Positions 44,490 to 55,474 of a DNA stretch of 64,000 nt are shown one piece after another. Source of the DNA: Liopterus haemorrhoidalis (Eukaryota; Arthropoda; Insecta; Coleoptera; Dytiscidae). The DNA lies in contig OZ020624.1 of assembly GCA_963971575.1 (NCBI GenBank), positions 3,415,001 to 3,479,000 of the forward strand, read 5' to 3'. A model generated the notes under the pieces. That model made no database searches. It was not told the origin of the DNA and was given only the letters and a program-made list of their open reading frames with translations. Each line of letters starts with the position of its first letter. The first letter of the stretch is position 1. Made by a program: the position numbers and the translations under genes.

Positions 44490-45138
44490 TACATCCAGCA
44501 TTATACTGGCTTCCTACACTTATTAAATACCTACACATCCCTGAATATTGTGAAAATTCACGCTTCACATAAATTTTATTAGGTTATTTTTTAAGTTTAT
44601 TGTGGGGGGGGCAATCCTATAAGCCCCTGTGTGTGCGACTGGCCCCGACTTTAATTATGATGCTTGATCGGGTGTTTTTTAAACAAAATCCCATAATTTT
44701 GAAGTAGGTAGTTTATTAAATCTAAAGCAGCACTATGTAATTTATTTGTATTTGTAGTTTATAATATTCGATTTGAATATTTGATGGTAGCTATTATCGT
44801 TTGTGTTTTAGTAATCAACAAATTCCAATTACAACACTCTATAGCAGCGTTTGTACCGCTTAAAAATTAAGTAATTAAACTCCAAAATACAATTACAGTG
44901 TTAATTAATATGGGGCTAACCAGATGCTGGGAGCTCTTTGAAGGCTACGCTGACCGATACATTTGATCGCTTTGAGCTCTGAATAAATGCAACCTAAACC
45001 AAACTCTCTGTTATTCAATATTTTAAACTACCCATTAATCCACATTAATTCATTAATTGAGATGGCAGTTACGAACTAGATTAGATCATAGTATCAATAA
45101 CATAGTGTTAACGACATTATTATAAACTGTGTTGCTAT
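44490..45138. other. Unassigned, one 90-bp module copy
   Basis: 44495-44580 is a minus copy of the GTGAA..TTCAC module. A G-run is at 44605-44612. No gene seen. Confidence 0.4.
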
Positions 45139-45199
45139 TAGGTTTTTGCAAAAGTTCGTGAGATTTTTTGGAATATTGCTTTATTTATCTGCCTATATA

Positions 45200-46509
45200 C
45201 AAGGTGTCTCAAAAGAAATTTTATATTTATTTAGCTTACTGCGTGAACGCAACGTATCCGAGGGGCGCGGGGGTTATGTCAATCGGTAGCCTGGCTCTTG
45301 GGAATTCAGACGCTATGGAGCGTTTCTCGGGAGCAGACCGCGCGTTATGCGTGCGAGAGTTTTACAAAAACGGTGATTCGGCGACTGTAGCGCGTAGAAA
45401 ATTCTGCAGTATTCGAGGTTTTCGCCACTTAAATGATGCGCCAAGCATTCCTCTCATTCGACATTGGGTTAAAAAGTTTGAAGAGACTGGTACAACGCTG
45501 GATAAATCAAAATCCGGGCGACCTAGGTCATCAAGAACGGTAGAAAACGTGGAAAATGTTAATCAGTCTGTTTGTGACGACCCGAACTTTTCAATTCGGA
45601 AGCGCGCTTGTGCTTTAAATGTGCATAGATCATCATTACATCGCATTATGCACAAAGACCTAAAGCTGCACCCCTACAAAATTCAATTGGTGCAAGAATT
45701 AAAGCCCCAAGATGCCAGTCAGAGGCTTAATTTCGTAAATCAGGTGATTGAGCGATTTTCAACGTTTACCAACATATTGTTTTCGGATGAAGCTCATTTT
45801 CATCTTAATGGCCACGTAAATAAGCAGAACTGCCGCTACTGAAGTGGAACGAATCCGAAACGCAAACATCAGAAACCCCTACATTCGCCTAAAGTGACCG
45901 TATGGGCTGCGATGTCGGCGCGAGGAATTATCGGCCCTTACTTTTTTGAAGACGAAAGGGGGCGTGCAGTTACAGTGAATTCAGAGCGTTATGTGGAGAT
46001 GTTAGACAACTTCTTGGTACCTGAACTGCAAAACTTTCCTGGCTATAACCAAAGAACATGGTTCCAACAGGACGGAGCAACTTCACACACGTCCAATATG
46101 TCTCTGCCACGTGTTCGTGAAATTTTCTCAGGCAAATTGATCTCCCGGAGAGGTGACATAAATTGGCCTCCACGCAGTCCAGATTTAACCCCTATGGACT
46201 TTTTCCTATGGGGTTATCTTAAATCTAAAGTTTACGCCAATAAACCGACTTCACTGGCGCATTTGAAAGAAAATATCCGTCACGAAATGGCAGCCATCCC
46301 TGAGTCCACCTGCCGAGACGTCATAAGTAATTTTACTGTTCGATTAAATGAGTGCCGAGAACGCGAGGGTCTACATTTAGACGATATTATTTTTAAGAAA
46401 TAAATCCTCAAAAAGTGTATTTTAATAATTAATAAACATTTTTTCTATATACGGCTTACTTTTTTTTTAATCGATCCACTAAATATAAAATTTCTTTTGA
46501 GACACCTTG
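45200..46509 (+). mobile_element. DD41D transposon, copy B (1310 bp), nested in mariner
   Basis: Same termini (CAAGGTGTCTCAAAAGAAAT) and length as copy A; TA flanks at 45198-45199 and 46510-46511. About 1.7 % different from copy A, so both transposed recently relative to the mariners around them. Confidence 0.93.
45315..46403 (+). pseudogene. DD41D transposase with one nonsense codon (copy B)
   Basis: It starts MERFSGADRALCV as in copy A; the upstream in-frame codons belong to the mariner and terminal repeat. It is open through the helix-turn-helix region and the first Asp (FSDEAHF) to codon 175, where TGG became TGA (45840-45842). The frame continues intact afterwards with WFQQDGATSHTS and RSPDLTPMDFFLWGYL to the end IIFKK. 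There is no frameshift, unlike copy A. The protein could be made only as a truncated form or by readthrough. Confidence 0.9.
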
Positions 46510-47082
46510 TACTTTTGCATGCGGTTGAACCAATTTTCGAAGCACTTTTTCTACTTCAATTGAGTCTCCGAATGTCTTATTATGTGAGATCCAACGCAAA
46601 TCGTTTTGACGGCCAAATGTTCATGCAATAGTGAATGTGTGCTAGTCCCACTAATGCCCAAAGATACCTCAATCTCACGATAAGTCACATGACAATATTT
46701 CATTATTAGTTCACTCACAGCATCAATGTTTTGCGGAACAACAACCGATTTTGGACGACCTGCACGAAATTCGTCATTAAGCGAACTACGGACACGATTG
46801 AATTCGGCAAACCATCAATAAACAGTAGTCTTTGATGGTGCTTCATCTCCAAAGGTCGAATTAAGTTCATCGATGCACTGTTGTTGGGTTAATCCACGTC
46901 GAAAGTTGTAAAAAATAATCGCTGGAAAATATTCACGATTTAATTTACGATAAACAACGCAAATAGCGCTCGTACGTCAAAACGTTCTGAGTACGTATAC
47001 CGTCAAAAACCAGTTCTGCACTGGTTTGCTACATGGCAGACTAGTTTTGCGCAATCCCGAAATATAATAGGCAACCCTCGTA

Positions 47083-47729
47083 CACCGTCTTATTATTATT
47101 TTTTTGACAAAAATGTCCAAAAGATTAAACGTTATAGTAAAAAAGTAATAATCAGTTGAAAACAAGTCAGGTGAGTATGGTGGTACACAAAAAGTTTCCG
47201 TTCATATTATTATTGTTTTATTCTCCTAAACGTAATTGTGTTTGAATAAAAGTTTTGGTATCACTGTAAAGAGTTAAAGACTGTAGGAATGATAGTTATT
47301 TGTTTCACAGTTTCATTACATTCCAATCTAAGGATAATTGGAAACTATTTAATTTGATTCCGGAATTAGTTGCATTTGAAGGAAAATCGTTTCGTTAGAA
47401 TGGTGCAAATCTCCAGGAGCGTTTACTGAATCCCAGTACAAAGGGTATCAAATAGAAAAAGAAATTGTATTCATTCAATACAGTCTAGAATGGGATAGGA
47501 AGTGATTATTAAAAAAATACATAATGATCTCGCTGATAAAATTCAGTTCTCTTTGCATATTTTACTGATACATATCTCGCAACACCTCAGTACAAAATAA
47601 TTAAGTAAATAAATAATCATTAATGTGGTTTCGGAATATTAAAATAAGCACATAAATAATAATTAATTTTTGTCTGAGATATAAATATGATGATTGGGCT
47701 ATTTTTTAATGGGATATTTATCTGAGTTA
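47083..47729. other. Unassigned
   Basis: No supported gene. Confidence 0.4.
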
Positions 47730-48118
47730 TCTTTATATATAAAAGAGAATATTTGTGGATATGTCCATAAATTCTAACCCACTTCCAGATATGGTACCGA
47801 GTTGAAATTTGGCATACAGGTAGAAAATGCCTTCATCATAACTATAAAAATCGAAAATCTCAAAAAAGTCCCATTAGAAACTAGAAATTAATAATTTTGT
47901 TTTTAATTATATTGGACCATTGGAATATCTGTTAAACTGTCAGTGAGAACACGGGAATTTCCCTTCAATAGTTGGTTGTACAATTATATTGAGATCAGGA
48001 GTATTCGGTCAAAATCGTAAATGGCTCAAATATGTAGGAGTGGGGCATTTAATCTCGGTAGTTCGTGCGGGCAACATCGCCCTGAGTACAGTCGGTAGAA
48101 AATCTAGCAATAGTAAAT

Positions 48119-48480
48119 ATGCCTTTTAAAAGTAAGTTAAATGGTCGCCAAAGTCGCGAAACATTTTCCTATATTTTGACTTTTATGACGCTGGGGAACC
48201 TATTATTACTTTCAAACCAGTTTTTGCTTGAGTGGCTGCTGCAACAGGCGTAACAAGAATTTCAAAAAAAAAAACAAAAATCTATCAAGGTGAACCCTCG
48301 AAATTTTCTTCACCTAGAAAAAGTGTACAAAAGGATCCTACGAAAAGAAATATAGACGATTTTGATAAAGGAGTTTTAAAGAAAACTATATTAGACCTGC
48401 ATACAACAGAAAAAATAGTACCTACTATTTTACCAAAATTTTAAGATTTCACGGGATATGACGGAGATCGGGAGACACTC
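48119..48480 (+). pseudogene. Captured N-terminal fragment of a DDE/IS630-like gene
   Basis: A frame starting MPFKSKLNGRQSRETFSYI (48119) shifts to VAAATGVTRISKKKTKIYQG, then FSSPRKSVQKDPTKRNIDDF, DKGVLKKTILDLHTTEKIVP and, past a stop, DFTGYDGDRETLRW. This resembles the N-terminal region (helix-turn-helix then a DDFDxxVIRRTI..FY..K..PT segment) of an IS630-like DDE protein family that I recall as amplified in hemipteran insects. The DDE catalytic part is missing. It has one frameshift and at least one stop, and lies entirely inside the Helitron. Confidence 0.5.
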
Positions 48481-49299
48481 CGATGGGAGAATTAGTATAG
48501 GCATCTTTAAAACAGTTTGTAGCCTCCAGAAATATGACATTTCGCCTTAAAAACGCTAAAGAATTATCTCACTTAAATTATTTGTGAACAAGCACATATT
48601 TATACAATGGTAGAGTAAAACAAAAAATATATAATTAAACCATACTAAAACTATTCATACCAAACTAATTTGAACCCATTCCAACATGGGCCCGGTCTAA
48701 ACCGGCTACGGCAATATTTTTTCCGTTGGCGAAGCATCGAGACACTGCTAGTCACCAATAAATTATGAATTTTAAGATAGTACAACAGTCAAGAGGTGTT
48801 AAATGACATTTAACAGTTGGGCGATGTACGCATTTTCAGGGTGGTCGCGTTTTAAGTAGTTGATGTTAAACCATCATAACGTTAAGATGTTAACAAGAAT
48901 TGATTTTGACCCGTCGTATGGTTAAGACCATGTTTAAGAGTCGAGTCTAAAGAGTGAAGAAGTTAAGTCGTTTTTAATTAAAGTGAGATTTTGTTCATCA
49001 TGGGTTAGTCATTTAGGGTGTTCGGTTGGACTAGTAAAATGTAACAAGTAATTCCGTATGAACGTTAGTGTAGTGCCCAGCTAAAGACATGTGAGAGATA
49101 AATGGTTTTAGAGGATGTCACTCAGGACTGTGGTGTCCAGTGGACAAATTAGTGATTAGTGCTAAAGAGTCCAGTGTCTAGTGTGTGTGAATGTCTCATC
49201 TGGATTTAGCTGTATCGACGTAATTGTAAGTCTAGTGTAATTAGTGTAAATATTTAAACCTTATCATAATTAAAGTAGATTAGCTAAAATGTTGAGTTA

Positions 49300-49965
49300 A
49301 TCTAAACTAAATTTTTAAACTTTAAACGACATGCATTGAGCGGATTTTTAGGATTTCCTTGGTAAAATCAGAAACAGCTATACCATTGATGTCCAGCATA
49401 TGGCCCGCGGGCCGTATCCAGCCCGATACTAATTTTTAAACTTTAAACGACATGCATTGAGCGGATTTTTAGGATTTCCTTGGTAAAATCAGAAACAGCT
49501 ATACCATTGATGTCCAGCATATGGCTCGCGGGCCGTATCCAGCCCGATACTAATTTTTAAACTTTAAACGACATGCATTGAGCGTTTTTTAGGATTTCCT
49601 AGGTATAATCAGAAACAGGTATACCACTGTTGTCCAGCATATGGCCCGCGGCCCGCATCCAGCCAAATACTAATTTTTAAACTTTATACGACATGCATTG
49701 AGCGGCTTTTGAGGATTTCCTAGGTATAATCATAAACAGATATACCATTGATGTCCAATATATGGGCTGCGGGCCGTATCCAGCCCAATACTAATTTTTA
49801 AAAAACACGCATTAAGCAGTTTTTAGGATTTCCTAGGTATAATCAAAAACAGCTATAACATTGATATCCAGCATATGGGCCGCGGGCCGTATCCAGCCCG
49901 GTACTAATTTTTAAACGACACGCATTAAGCGGTTTTTAGGATTTCCTAGGTATAATCAAGAAACG
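49300..49965 (+). repeat. Minisatellite, about 118-bp unit, 5.5 copies
   Basis: Units begin near 49327, 49448, 49569, 49688, 49804 and 49916 with ACGACATGCATTGAGCGG or a variant. Each contains TTTTTAGGATTTCC, TATACCATTGATGTCCAGC and the palindromic core CCCGCGGGCC. The first two units are almost identical; later ones are shorter and more diverged. It occupies the 3' half of the Helitron. Confidence 0.92.
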
Positions 49966-50080
49966 TTTTTGTTTTGTTAATATACGCAGAATCATGCAAA
50001 TTTTAATAATTAATTCCTGCTTATATTGATTTTTATTCGATATCAGTTTGCCAACGTTGTTAGCAACGGGGTCTGCTAGT

Positions 50081-50828
50081 TCGTAACATAGTGAACTGCA
50101 ACTCAACACAGTGAAAAAGGAGTATTAAGGAAACAAGTGTTCAGGATTAGCAATCCTGACAAAAATCCGTATCCTGCCTAATACTGTTTTAGAACACTCG
50201 GAAAAATTAATTATGTGGACTATTGAAAAATTCAGTTGAATAAAAGTGTTCTTTAATAAGAAAATTCGTATGAAAACCGCTGTTACTAATGCAAGGGAGC
50301 AAGTTCTCTAATTTGAAGACAGTATGATTGAACAAAGTGCTTTCTTCTTTGCAAACTAATGCCATGGTTCATTTATTTTATTGGAAACCAACGCATTTAG
50401 CAATTAAATACAAAAGAGTTCAAAAATTAGGTCGATTATTTAAGGAAGGTGAGTTCAACGAGCCAAACAGAGATGGCGATGGTAACGGAAAGGTTTGTGC
50501 ACGGGATGTTCAATCCAGAAATGACTCTTTGTAAACAAAGAGAATATTAATTTCAAACAGACTTTTATTATGGACTCTTTACGGGAATTGCTTAACTAAT
50601 GAGGCCAATCCAATTATTGGACATATGAATTTTAATGGAAAAAGATAATGGAGATGTTTTCATGATTAGAAAACGAATTCAGATTGTAATTAAAAGAGTT
50701 TTCTAGAGATTTTTATTTTAAATCTCATTAGAATTAAAAATGAGAGCTCTTATTTACTAATTTACGTAACTTACAAGTATTTCTCTTCATTTACCTGGAC
50801 ATATTTTTTATAATTTTAAAAAGCTCTC
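50081..50828. other. Unassigned
   Basis: No supported gene; a 68-codon ORF at 50328-50534 shows no recognisable domain. Confidence 0.4.
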
Positions 50829-51157
50829 TACGAGGATTGCCTTTTATGTTTTTAAAATACTAAGAAAAAAAAAATTTTTTTTTGAACAATCTGTTTTATT
50901 GCTTTTCAAAATATTCATCTTTAAGATTTATATACTTTTGCATGCGTTCAAACTAATTCTCGAAACATTTTATCCACTCTGAAGTTGGTATCTCTAAAAC
51001 ATGGTTTTCGAAAGCTTCAACAGCTTTTTGATGTGATGAAAATCGCTGTCCGTGCATTTTTTGTATGACATTGGGGGAAAAAAATTCGTTAGGGGATAAA
51101 TCAGGTGAATACGGGCAATGAAACATTAATTCGATGTTTTTCTCCTTCAAATAATCA

Positions 51158-51684
51158 TAGTCCAGTAACCTAGTACATCATAAGTTGCACTAAGTGGGGG
51201 TAGTTAATTCCGTTTTTTTTTTTTTTTCTTGTATGGGATGTACCTGAGATGCAAAATCCAAGTTTTCGACCTTGGCAGCCCTCCGGAACACTTTTGAATA
51301 TCTCAAAAACTGCTAAATTTTAGCACTTTTTTCGGTAGACACTTCTCTATGCATTTTTAAACTAGATTAAATTTTCTACAATTTGAGACCAGAATGGGTT
51401 TGGTAGCCCTAACAGTTTCCAAGATACAGCTTTTCAAAATTTGAAAAAATCTCCAAACTTGAAAATTTTATGCTAACTTTCATGTTTCATCATATACAAT
51501 TATCTTTATATCTTCAATAACCTGTCTAACATGAGTCAGTGAAGTAAACATTGGCTGCCGAGGTCGAAAACTTGGATTTTGCATTTCAGGCACATCCCAT
51601 ACAAAAAAAAAAAAAAAAAAAAAACTAACTACCCCCACTTGATGCAACTTAGGCTCCCTATAACCATGACAAGGTTACTGGAGT
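51158..51684. mobile_element. Foldback/MITE with about 110-bp arms, nested in mariner
   Basis: The left arm has AGTCCAGTAACCT, GTTGCACTAAGTGGGGGTAG, a T-run, TTGTATGGGATGT and AAATCCAAGTTTTCGACCT. The right arm has the complements in order. ATCA occurs on both sides (51154-51157 and 51685-51688), and siblings of the mariner read AATAATCAATTG there, so the target was a single ATCA. The 4-bp duplication does not by itself name a superfamily. Confidence 0.8.
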
Positions 51685-51944
51685 ATCAATTGATTGACGT
51701 GCTGTGTCGGAGCTTGCTTTGTCATGATGAAGAATGATGCGACGTTTTTGGTTGTTTTTCCTGAAATTGTCGATGACTTCTGGCAAACAAATTATTGTAT
51801 ACCATTCAGAATGAACTGTTCCTTGGCCCTTTAAAGGAATGGTTGCGACATGTCCAGAACAACAAAAAAAAAAGCGATAATTTTTATGGAACTGCTCGTG
51901 AACGAACAACTATTGTGGGTTTCGGATCTTAGAAGACCCAAACA

Positions 51945-51980
51945 GTGGATTGTTGCTTAGGAAACTAAGCAACAATCCAC
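51945..51980. repeat. Perfect 16-bp-arm hairpin from local inverted copy
   Basis: GTGGATTGTTGCTTAG, loop GAAA, then CTAAGCAACAATCCAC. In sibling mariners the sequence after GCTTAG is TTTCCGGTTCATATG; here it is replaced by an inverted copy of the preceding 21 bases. Confidence 0.9.
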
Positions 51981-52497
51981 ATGAACAAATCCAAGTTTCG
52001 TCACCTGTAATGAGGTTGTATACGGATTTAGCCGTGCCTAGGTTGAATTTTTTATTCCCTTACCCCCAATCAACACGAACCTTGTTTTGAGCTTCGGTCA
52101 AATTATGCGGAATCCATCGGGAACAGATCTTTTTCACAGCTAAATGTTCATGCAAAATCTATGGAATGCAGGCTGCGATATGATAAAGGATGCCTCTATC
52201 TCACGGTAAGTCACATGCTGATCTTTTTCAATCATTTTGCGCACAGCATCGATGTTTTTCTGAATCACAACCGATTTTAGTCGACCTTCACTCTGACGGA
52301 CGCACGACCACGAGGAAAATCTGCAGACTATTTGTAAACAGTCTTTTCTGATGGTGCTTCATTACCAAAAGTTTAACGAAGCGAATCTATGCATTGTTGT
52401 TGAGTTAGGCCTTTACTAAAATCATTAAAAATAATTCTACGTAAACCTTCACGAGTAATATCCATTTCTTCACAAACTTGTTTTTGTTTAAAATGTT

Positions 52498-52705
52498 GAA
52501 GATTCGAATGTGACCGCTACTCGTAAATTACCCGCTATCCGTTAAAAATCTGTTAATATATTAGAGGTAAACTGTATCAAGTCACATTTTTATCAGAATT
52601 GACATTTTAGTGCCAAGTGACTTAATACTTCATAGTCCGTCGAATGGAAAATAATTTCGAACTATAGTTCTAGCGAGTTTAAATGTACGTTGCTTTAAAA
52701 CTGTA
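52498..52705. other. Unassigned spacer
   Basis: Nothing recognised. Confidence 0.4.
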
Positions 52706-52709
52706 TTAA

Positions 52710-53454
52710 GGGGGGGGGGGTATGGTCAGAGCAGCACATTTTATACCCATTTTCAAGATTTTTTTTAGAAAACTGTTAATAGTTACTTGATTGGGATAAT
52801 ACCTACAGTAAAGAACAACTTTTGAAGAGTATCCAAAAAAAATTTTATTGAAAAATATCGAAAATTAAGCTCGTGACATGAATTTGAAATTTTCGTTCAG
52901 GACAAAGAGTTGATTTGCGGTGAGACACATAACTAATGACTGGATCATCTAAAACAAAAAAATCAAAAATATTTCGTTAGTTTATGAGTTTTTTGAGGTA
53001 ACGCTGTCGAGATATTTTTTTTTCTTGCTTTTTTTTTATGGAATTTTTTACAACTGAAAACAGAAATTTCGAAAAAAAAATCCGTTTTTTTCGTTTTTTT
53101 TGACTTCAAACTTATACCAAAAATTAAATAATCTAGATATTTGAAAAAACTCGACAGCGTTACCTCAAGAAACTCATAAACTAACGAAATATTTTTTGTT
53201 TTTTTGTTTTAGATGATCCAGTCATTAGTTATGTGTCTCACCGCAAATCAACTCTTTGTCCTGAACGAAAATTTCAAATTCATGTCACGAGCTTAATTTT
53301 CGATATTTTTCAATAAAATTTTTTTTGGATACTCTTCAAAGATTGTTCTTTTCTGTAGGTACTATCCCAATCAAGTTACTATTAACAGTTTTCTAAAAAA
53401 AAAATCTTGAAAATGGGTATAAAATGTGCTGCTCTGACCATGCCCCCCCCCCCC
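52710..53454. mobile_element. TTAA-flanked foldback element (745 bp)
   Basis: TTAA lies at both ends (52706-52709 and 53455-53458). The arms are about 310 bp, nearly perfect: G-run/TATGGTCAGAGCAGCACATT, CTCGTGACATGAATTTGAAA, TGATTTGCGGTGAGACACAT, GAGGTAACGCTGTCGAG, mirrored on the right and ending in a C-run. The unique centre is only about 120 bp. TTAA duplication is the piggyBac signature, but the G-run end is not a typical piggyBac terminus. No ORF. Confidence 0.9.
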
Positions 53455-53458
53455 TTAA

Positions 53459-54018
53459 GTCGATCAACGCAAGGAAGTAAACAATCTTAAATCGTCTTTT
53501 CTGAGCTGTTTATCATTTATGACTTAATATAATTTACCTCTGAGGTGCTGATATAAAAATTAAATTTGATTATTACTGAGTATTCAAATTTCTGATAAAG
53601 GAATTATGGTATTTTTGAAGCGCCAAATAGCATACAACCCACCACCCATATGTTTTCATGAGTTTTTTATATTTCCCGTAATCAAATAAAATGATTTGAA
53701 AACTTATAATACAGTTTGTTTGTGATGTTATTTTGGTGATGTCATTAAAAGTTCAGTATAATTACGGACATAGAAAGTAGAGTTTTATTGTAGTTGGCCC
53801 GTAACGGTAATGAGGCACTGAGGCGCACATGTGACTCACAATAACATCTTATTAAGGGAACGAATGTTTTTAAAAGGATAATTGAGGTAAACCTCCTCAA
53901 CTCAAAGGTTGCGCCAATTATATTACCAGACACCACATATTTTACAACTAGAACACGAATAATAATCATTAAAAACAACAAAAAAATAGTCTAAATATTA
54001 ATTGTTGAGTTACTTTTC
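53459..54018. other. Unassigned
   Basis: No supported gene. Confidence 0.4.
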
Positions 54019-54021
54019 TAA

Positions 54022-54280
54022 GGCCCGGTCTTTCCACCTTCAGATAAAGTTCCAGGTAACTATCTGACAGATAAGGTTATTTGTAACTTCATCTGCTGAA
54101 TAAATGTCAATACCAGTGAGTGAATCCAATACGTCAGTCTCATTATCCGTTAGATAACTATCCGATAGATACATTTGTATAGAAAGAAGGGATGACATTT
54201 ACTCAGCAGATGAAGTTACAAATAACCTTATCTGTCAGATAGTTACCTGGAACTTTATCTAAAGGTGGAAAAACCGGGCC
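54022..54280. mobile_element. Harbinger-like MITE, copy 2 (259 bp)
   Basis: Ends GGCCCGGTCTTTCCACCTTC and GTGGAAAAACCGGGCC, TAA duplicated at 54019-54021 and 54281-54283. Nearly identical to 33041-33294 apart from a 5-bp insertion (AAGGG region) near the centre. Confidence 0.9.
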
Positions 54281-54283
54281 TAA

Positions 54284-54652
54284 ATCTACTACTTACACAA
54301 ACCTCATTTTTTTTTACATTCGTTCCATGCCTCTTATCAGATGACCAATTTTATCAAATCTGATGACATTTGATAAACTGTTTTCCGAAGGACGCCCATA
54401 GTTTAAATTTGTTTCTTCTCTATCAGTATCTGCATTACTCTGATACTTCATAAGAGCAACTGCTAGTCGTGACCAATTAAGAAATTTTAATCATTTGACA
54501 GCTGTACAACTAATTTTTATTTTCACTATACTTATTCTGTAAATACATATACTGAACTATGAAAGAAAACACAGTAGAAATGAACAATTGATTAGATGGC
54601 TAAGACAAGATTAGACTTGTCGATGATGAATCACGCCTGTACATTTCACTGA
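54284..54652. other. Unassigned spacer
   Basis: Nothing recognised. Confidence 0.4.
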
Positions 54653-54790
54653 ATTAGCCAAAGGTGCGTATACGCACCCCATAAATTTGAATGATGTACA
54701 CAGCAACATGACAGATAAAATTTATATTTTTCAAAATATGATAATCAACACTGTTCTCATGCGGTTTGACTGTATATATATATATATATA

Positions 54791-55371
54791 CAGACGATCC
54801 CGCTTAATTGGGCCACCGCTTAATTGGGGCAGCCACTTATTTGGGCCAAATCTCAAAGAACAGAAACCAAACCAAGGAACCAACAGTAAATTTACATGTT
54901 TAATTGGGACAACATTCCGCTTAATTGGGACAGTTAAGATCACAGTACATATTATGTTACACATATTCTCAAGAAAAAATATGTACAAAGAATTTAATAT
55001 TACAGCGTTATTTTATGCAGGAAGGAAATGAAGGGAGCCCTACATCCGCACTGAATACCTGTGCTGATTTTGTAGAAGTGAAATGTTACAAAAACAAAAG
55101 ACAGACTACACTTGACGCATTTTTGCATTGAATTAAATTGTATGTACCTATTTATTATTTTATTTTGGAATTTATTATTATTTTTTCTTAAAAGTTTATA
55201 TTTTTTGGTTATATGTAATTTATAGTTTTGTCCAAGAGTTTATAAAATAAAATTATTGAAAGAAAAATATGCATTGTTTAATTTTATGTGAAATTCACTT
55301 AATTGGGGCAGCCGCTTAATTGGGCCAAAATGCCTAAGTCCCGATGTGTCCCAATTAAGCGGAATCGACTG
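54791..55371 (+). mobile_element. pogo/Tigger-like element, deleted (581 bp)
   Basis: The ends are CAGACGATCCCGCTTAATTG and CAATTAAGCGGAATCGACTG (inverted), TA flanks (54789-54790, 55372-55373). CGCTTAATTGGG is repeated two or three times near each end, a plausible transposase binding site. It retains only the 3' tail of a transposase gene. Confidence 0.85.
55042..55131 (+). pseudogene. pogo-type transposase C terminus with PIP-box-like motif
   Basis: The last codons read SALNTCADFVEVKCYKNK, then RQTTLDAFLH and stop. Tigger/pogo/jerky transposases end in a similar K.QTTI..FF tail. Q-T-T-L-D-A-F-L fits the Q-x-x-h-x-x-a-a PCNA-interacting peptide, and PCNA binding through such a tail is known for Drosophila pogo transposase. 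Everything N-terminal (CENP-B HTH, DDE core) is deleted. Confidence 0.6.
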
Positions 55372-55474
55372 TATTTTAAATTACCAACAAGTGTATAGAA
55401 AATGCCTGCTTTTAGAAATCAGTAAAATCTTTAAAAATTGACCAATTTCAAAATATTAAAAAAATATATACTCT

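Larger units (their letters stand above)
45139..47080 (-). mobile_element. Mariner (M1-related), internally deleted, split by DD41D copy B
   Basis: The right end CCTATTATATTTCGGG...CGAGGGTTG (minus) stops at 47080 and is followed by TA. The minus strand encodes NREYFPAIIFYNFRRGLTQQ, QCIDELNSTFGDEAPSKTTV, VVVPQNIDAVSELIMKYCHV and HSLLHEHLAVKTIC, then jumps to FENWFNRMQKYI. The catalytic core is deleted. DD41D copy B occupies 45200-46509 within the C-terminal end; rejoining the flanks with one TA restores TATATACTTTTGCATGCGG. It is a different subfamily from the other M1 copies (about 25-30 % residue differences by eye). Confidence 0.8.
47730..50079 (+). mobile_element. Non-autonomous Helitron (2350 bp)
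   Basis: It starts TCTTTATATATAAAAGAGAA directly after an A (47729) and ends GGGGTCTGCTAG directly before a T (50080): TC...CTAG between A and T, with no target duplication, as in canonical Helitrons. A hairpin (TTGCCAAC, loop GTT, GTTAGCAA; one mismatch) at 50048-50066 lies 9 nt before the CTAG. No Rep/helicase is encoded. Inside are a captured gene fragment and a minisatellite. Confidence 0.8.
50831..52497 (-). mobile_element. Mariner (family M1) copy 8, split by a foldback element
   Basis: The 3' terminal repeat CGAGGATTGCCTTTTATG follows TA (50829-50830). Minus-strand blocks: FENW-region and EIPTSEWIKC at 50980-51010, CPYSPDLSPNEFF (third Asp changed to Glu-like NEF) at 51090-51125, RRIILHHDKASSDTARQS (second Asp kept), and the N-terminal region at 52080-52480. 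The 5' terminal repeat is missing. Pseudogene with many lesions; the insert is at 51158-51684. Confidence 0.85.

Noticed and set aside
45168..45314. N-terminal extension of the DD41D frame in copy B (start at 45168)
   Set aside because: It begins in the host mariner and runs through the terminal repeat; the start at 45315 matches copy A.
54687..55031. 114-codon ORF and its 85-codon antisense
   Set aside because: Crosses from flanking DNA and a TA microsatellite into a pogo-like element; only the C-terminal tail in another frame is meaningful.
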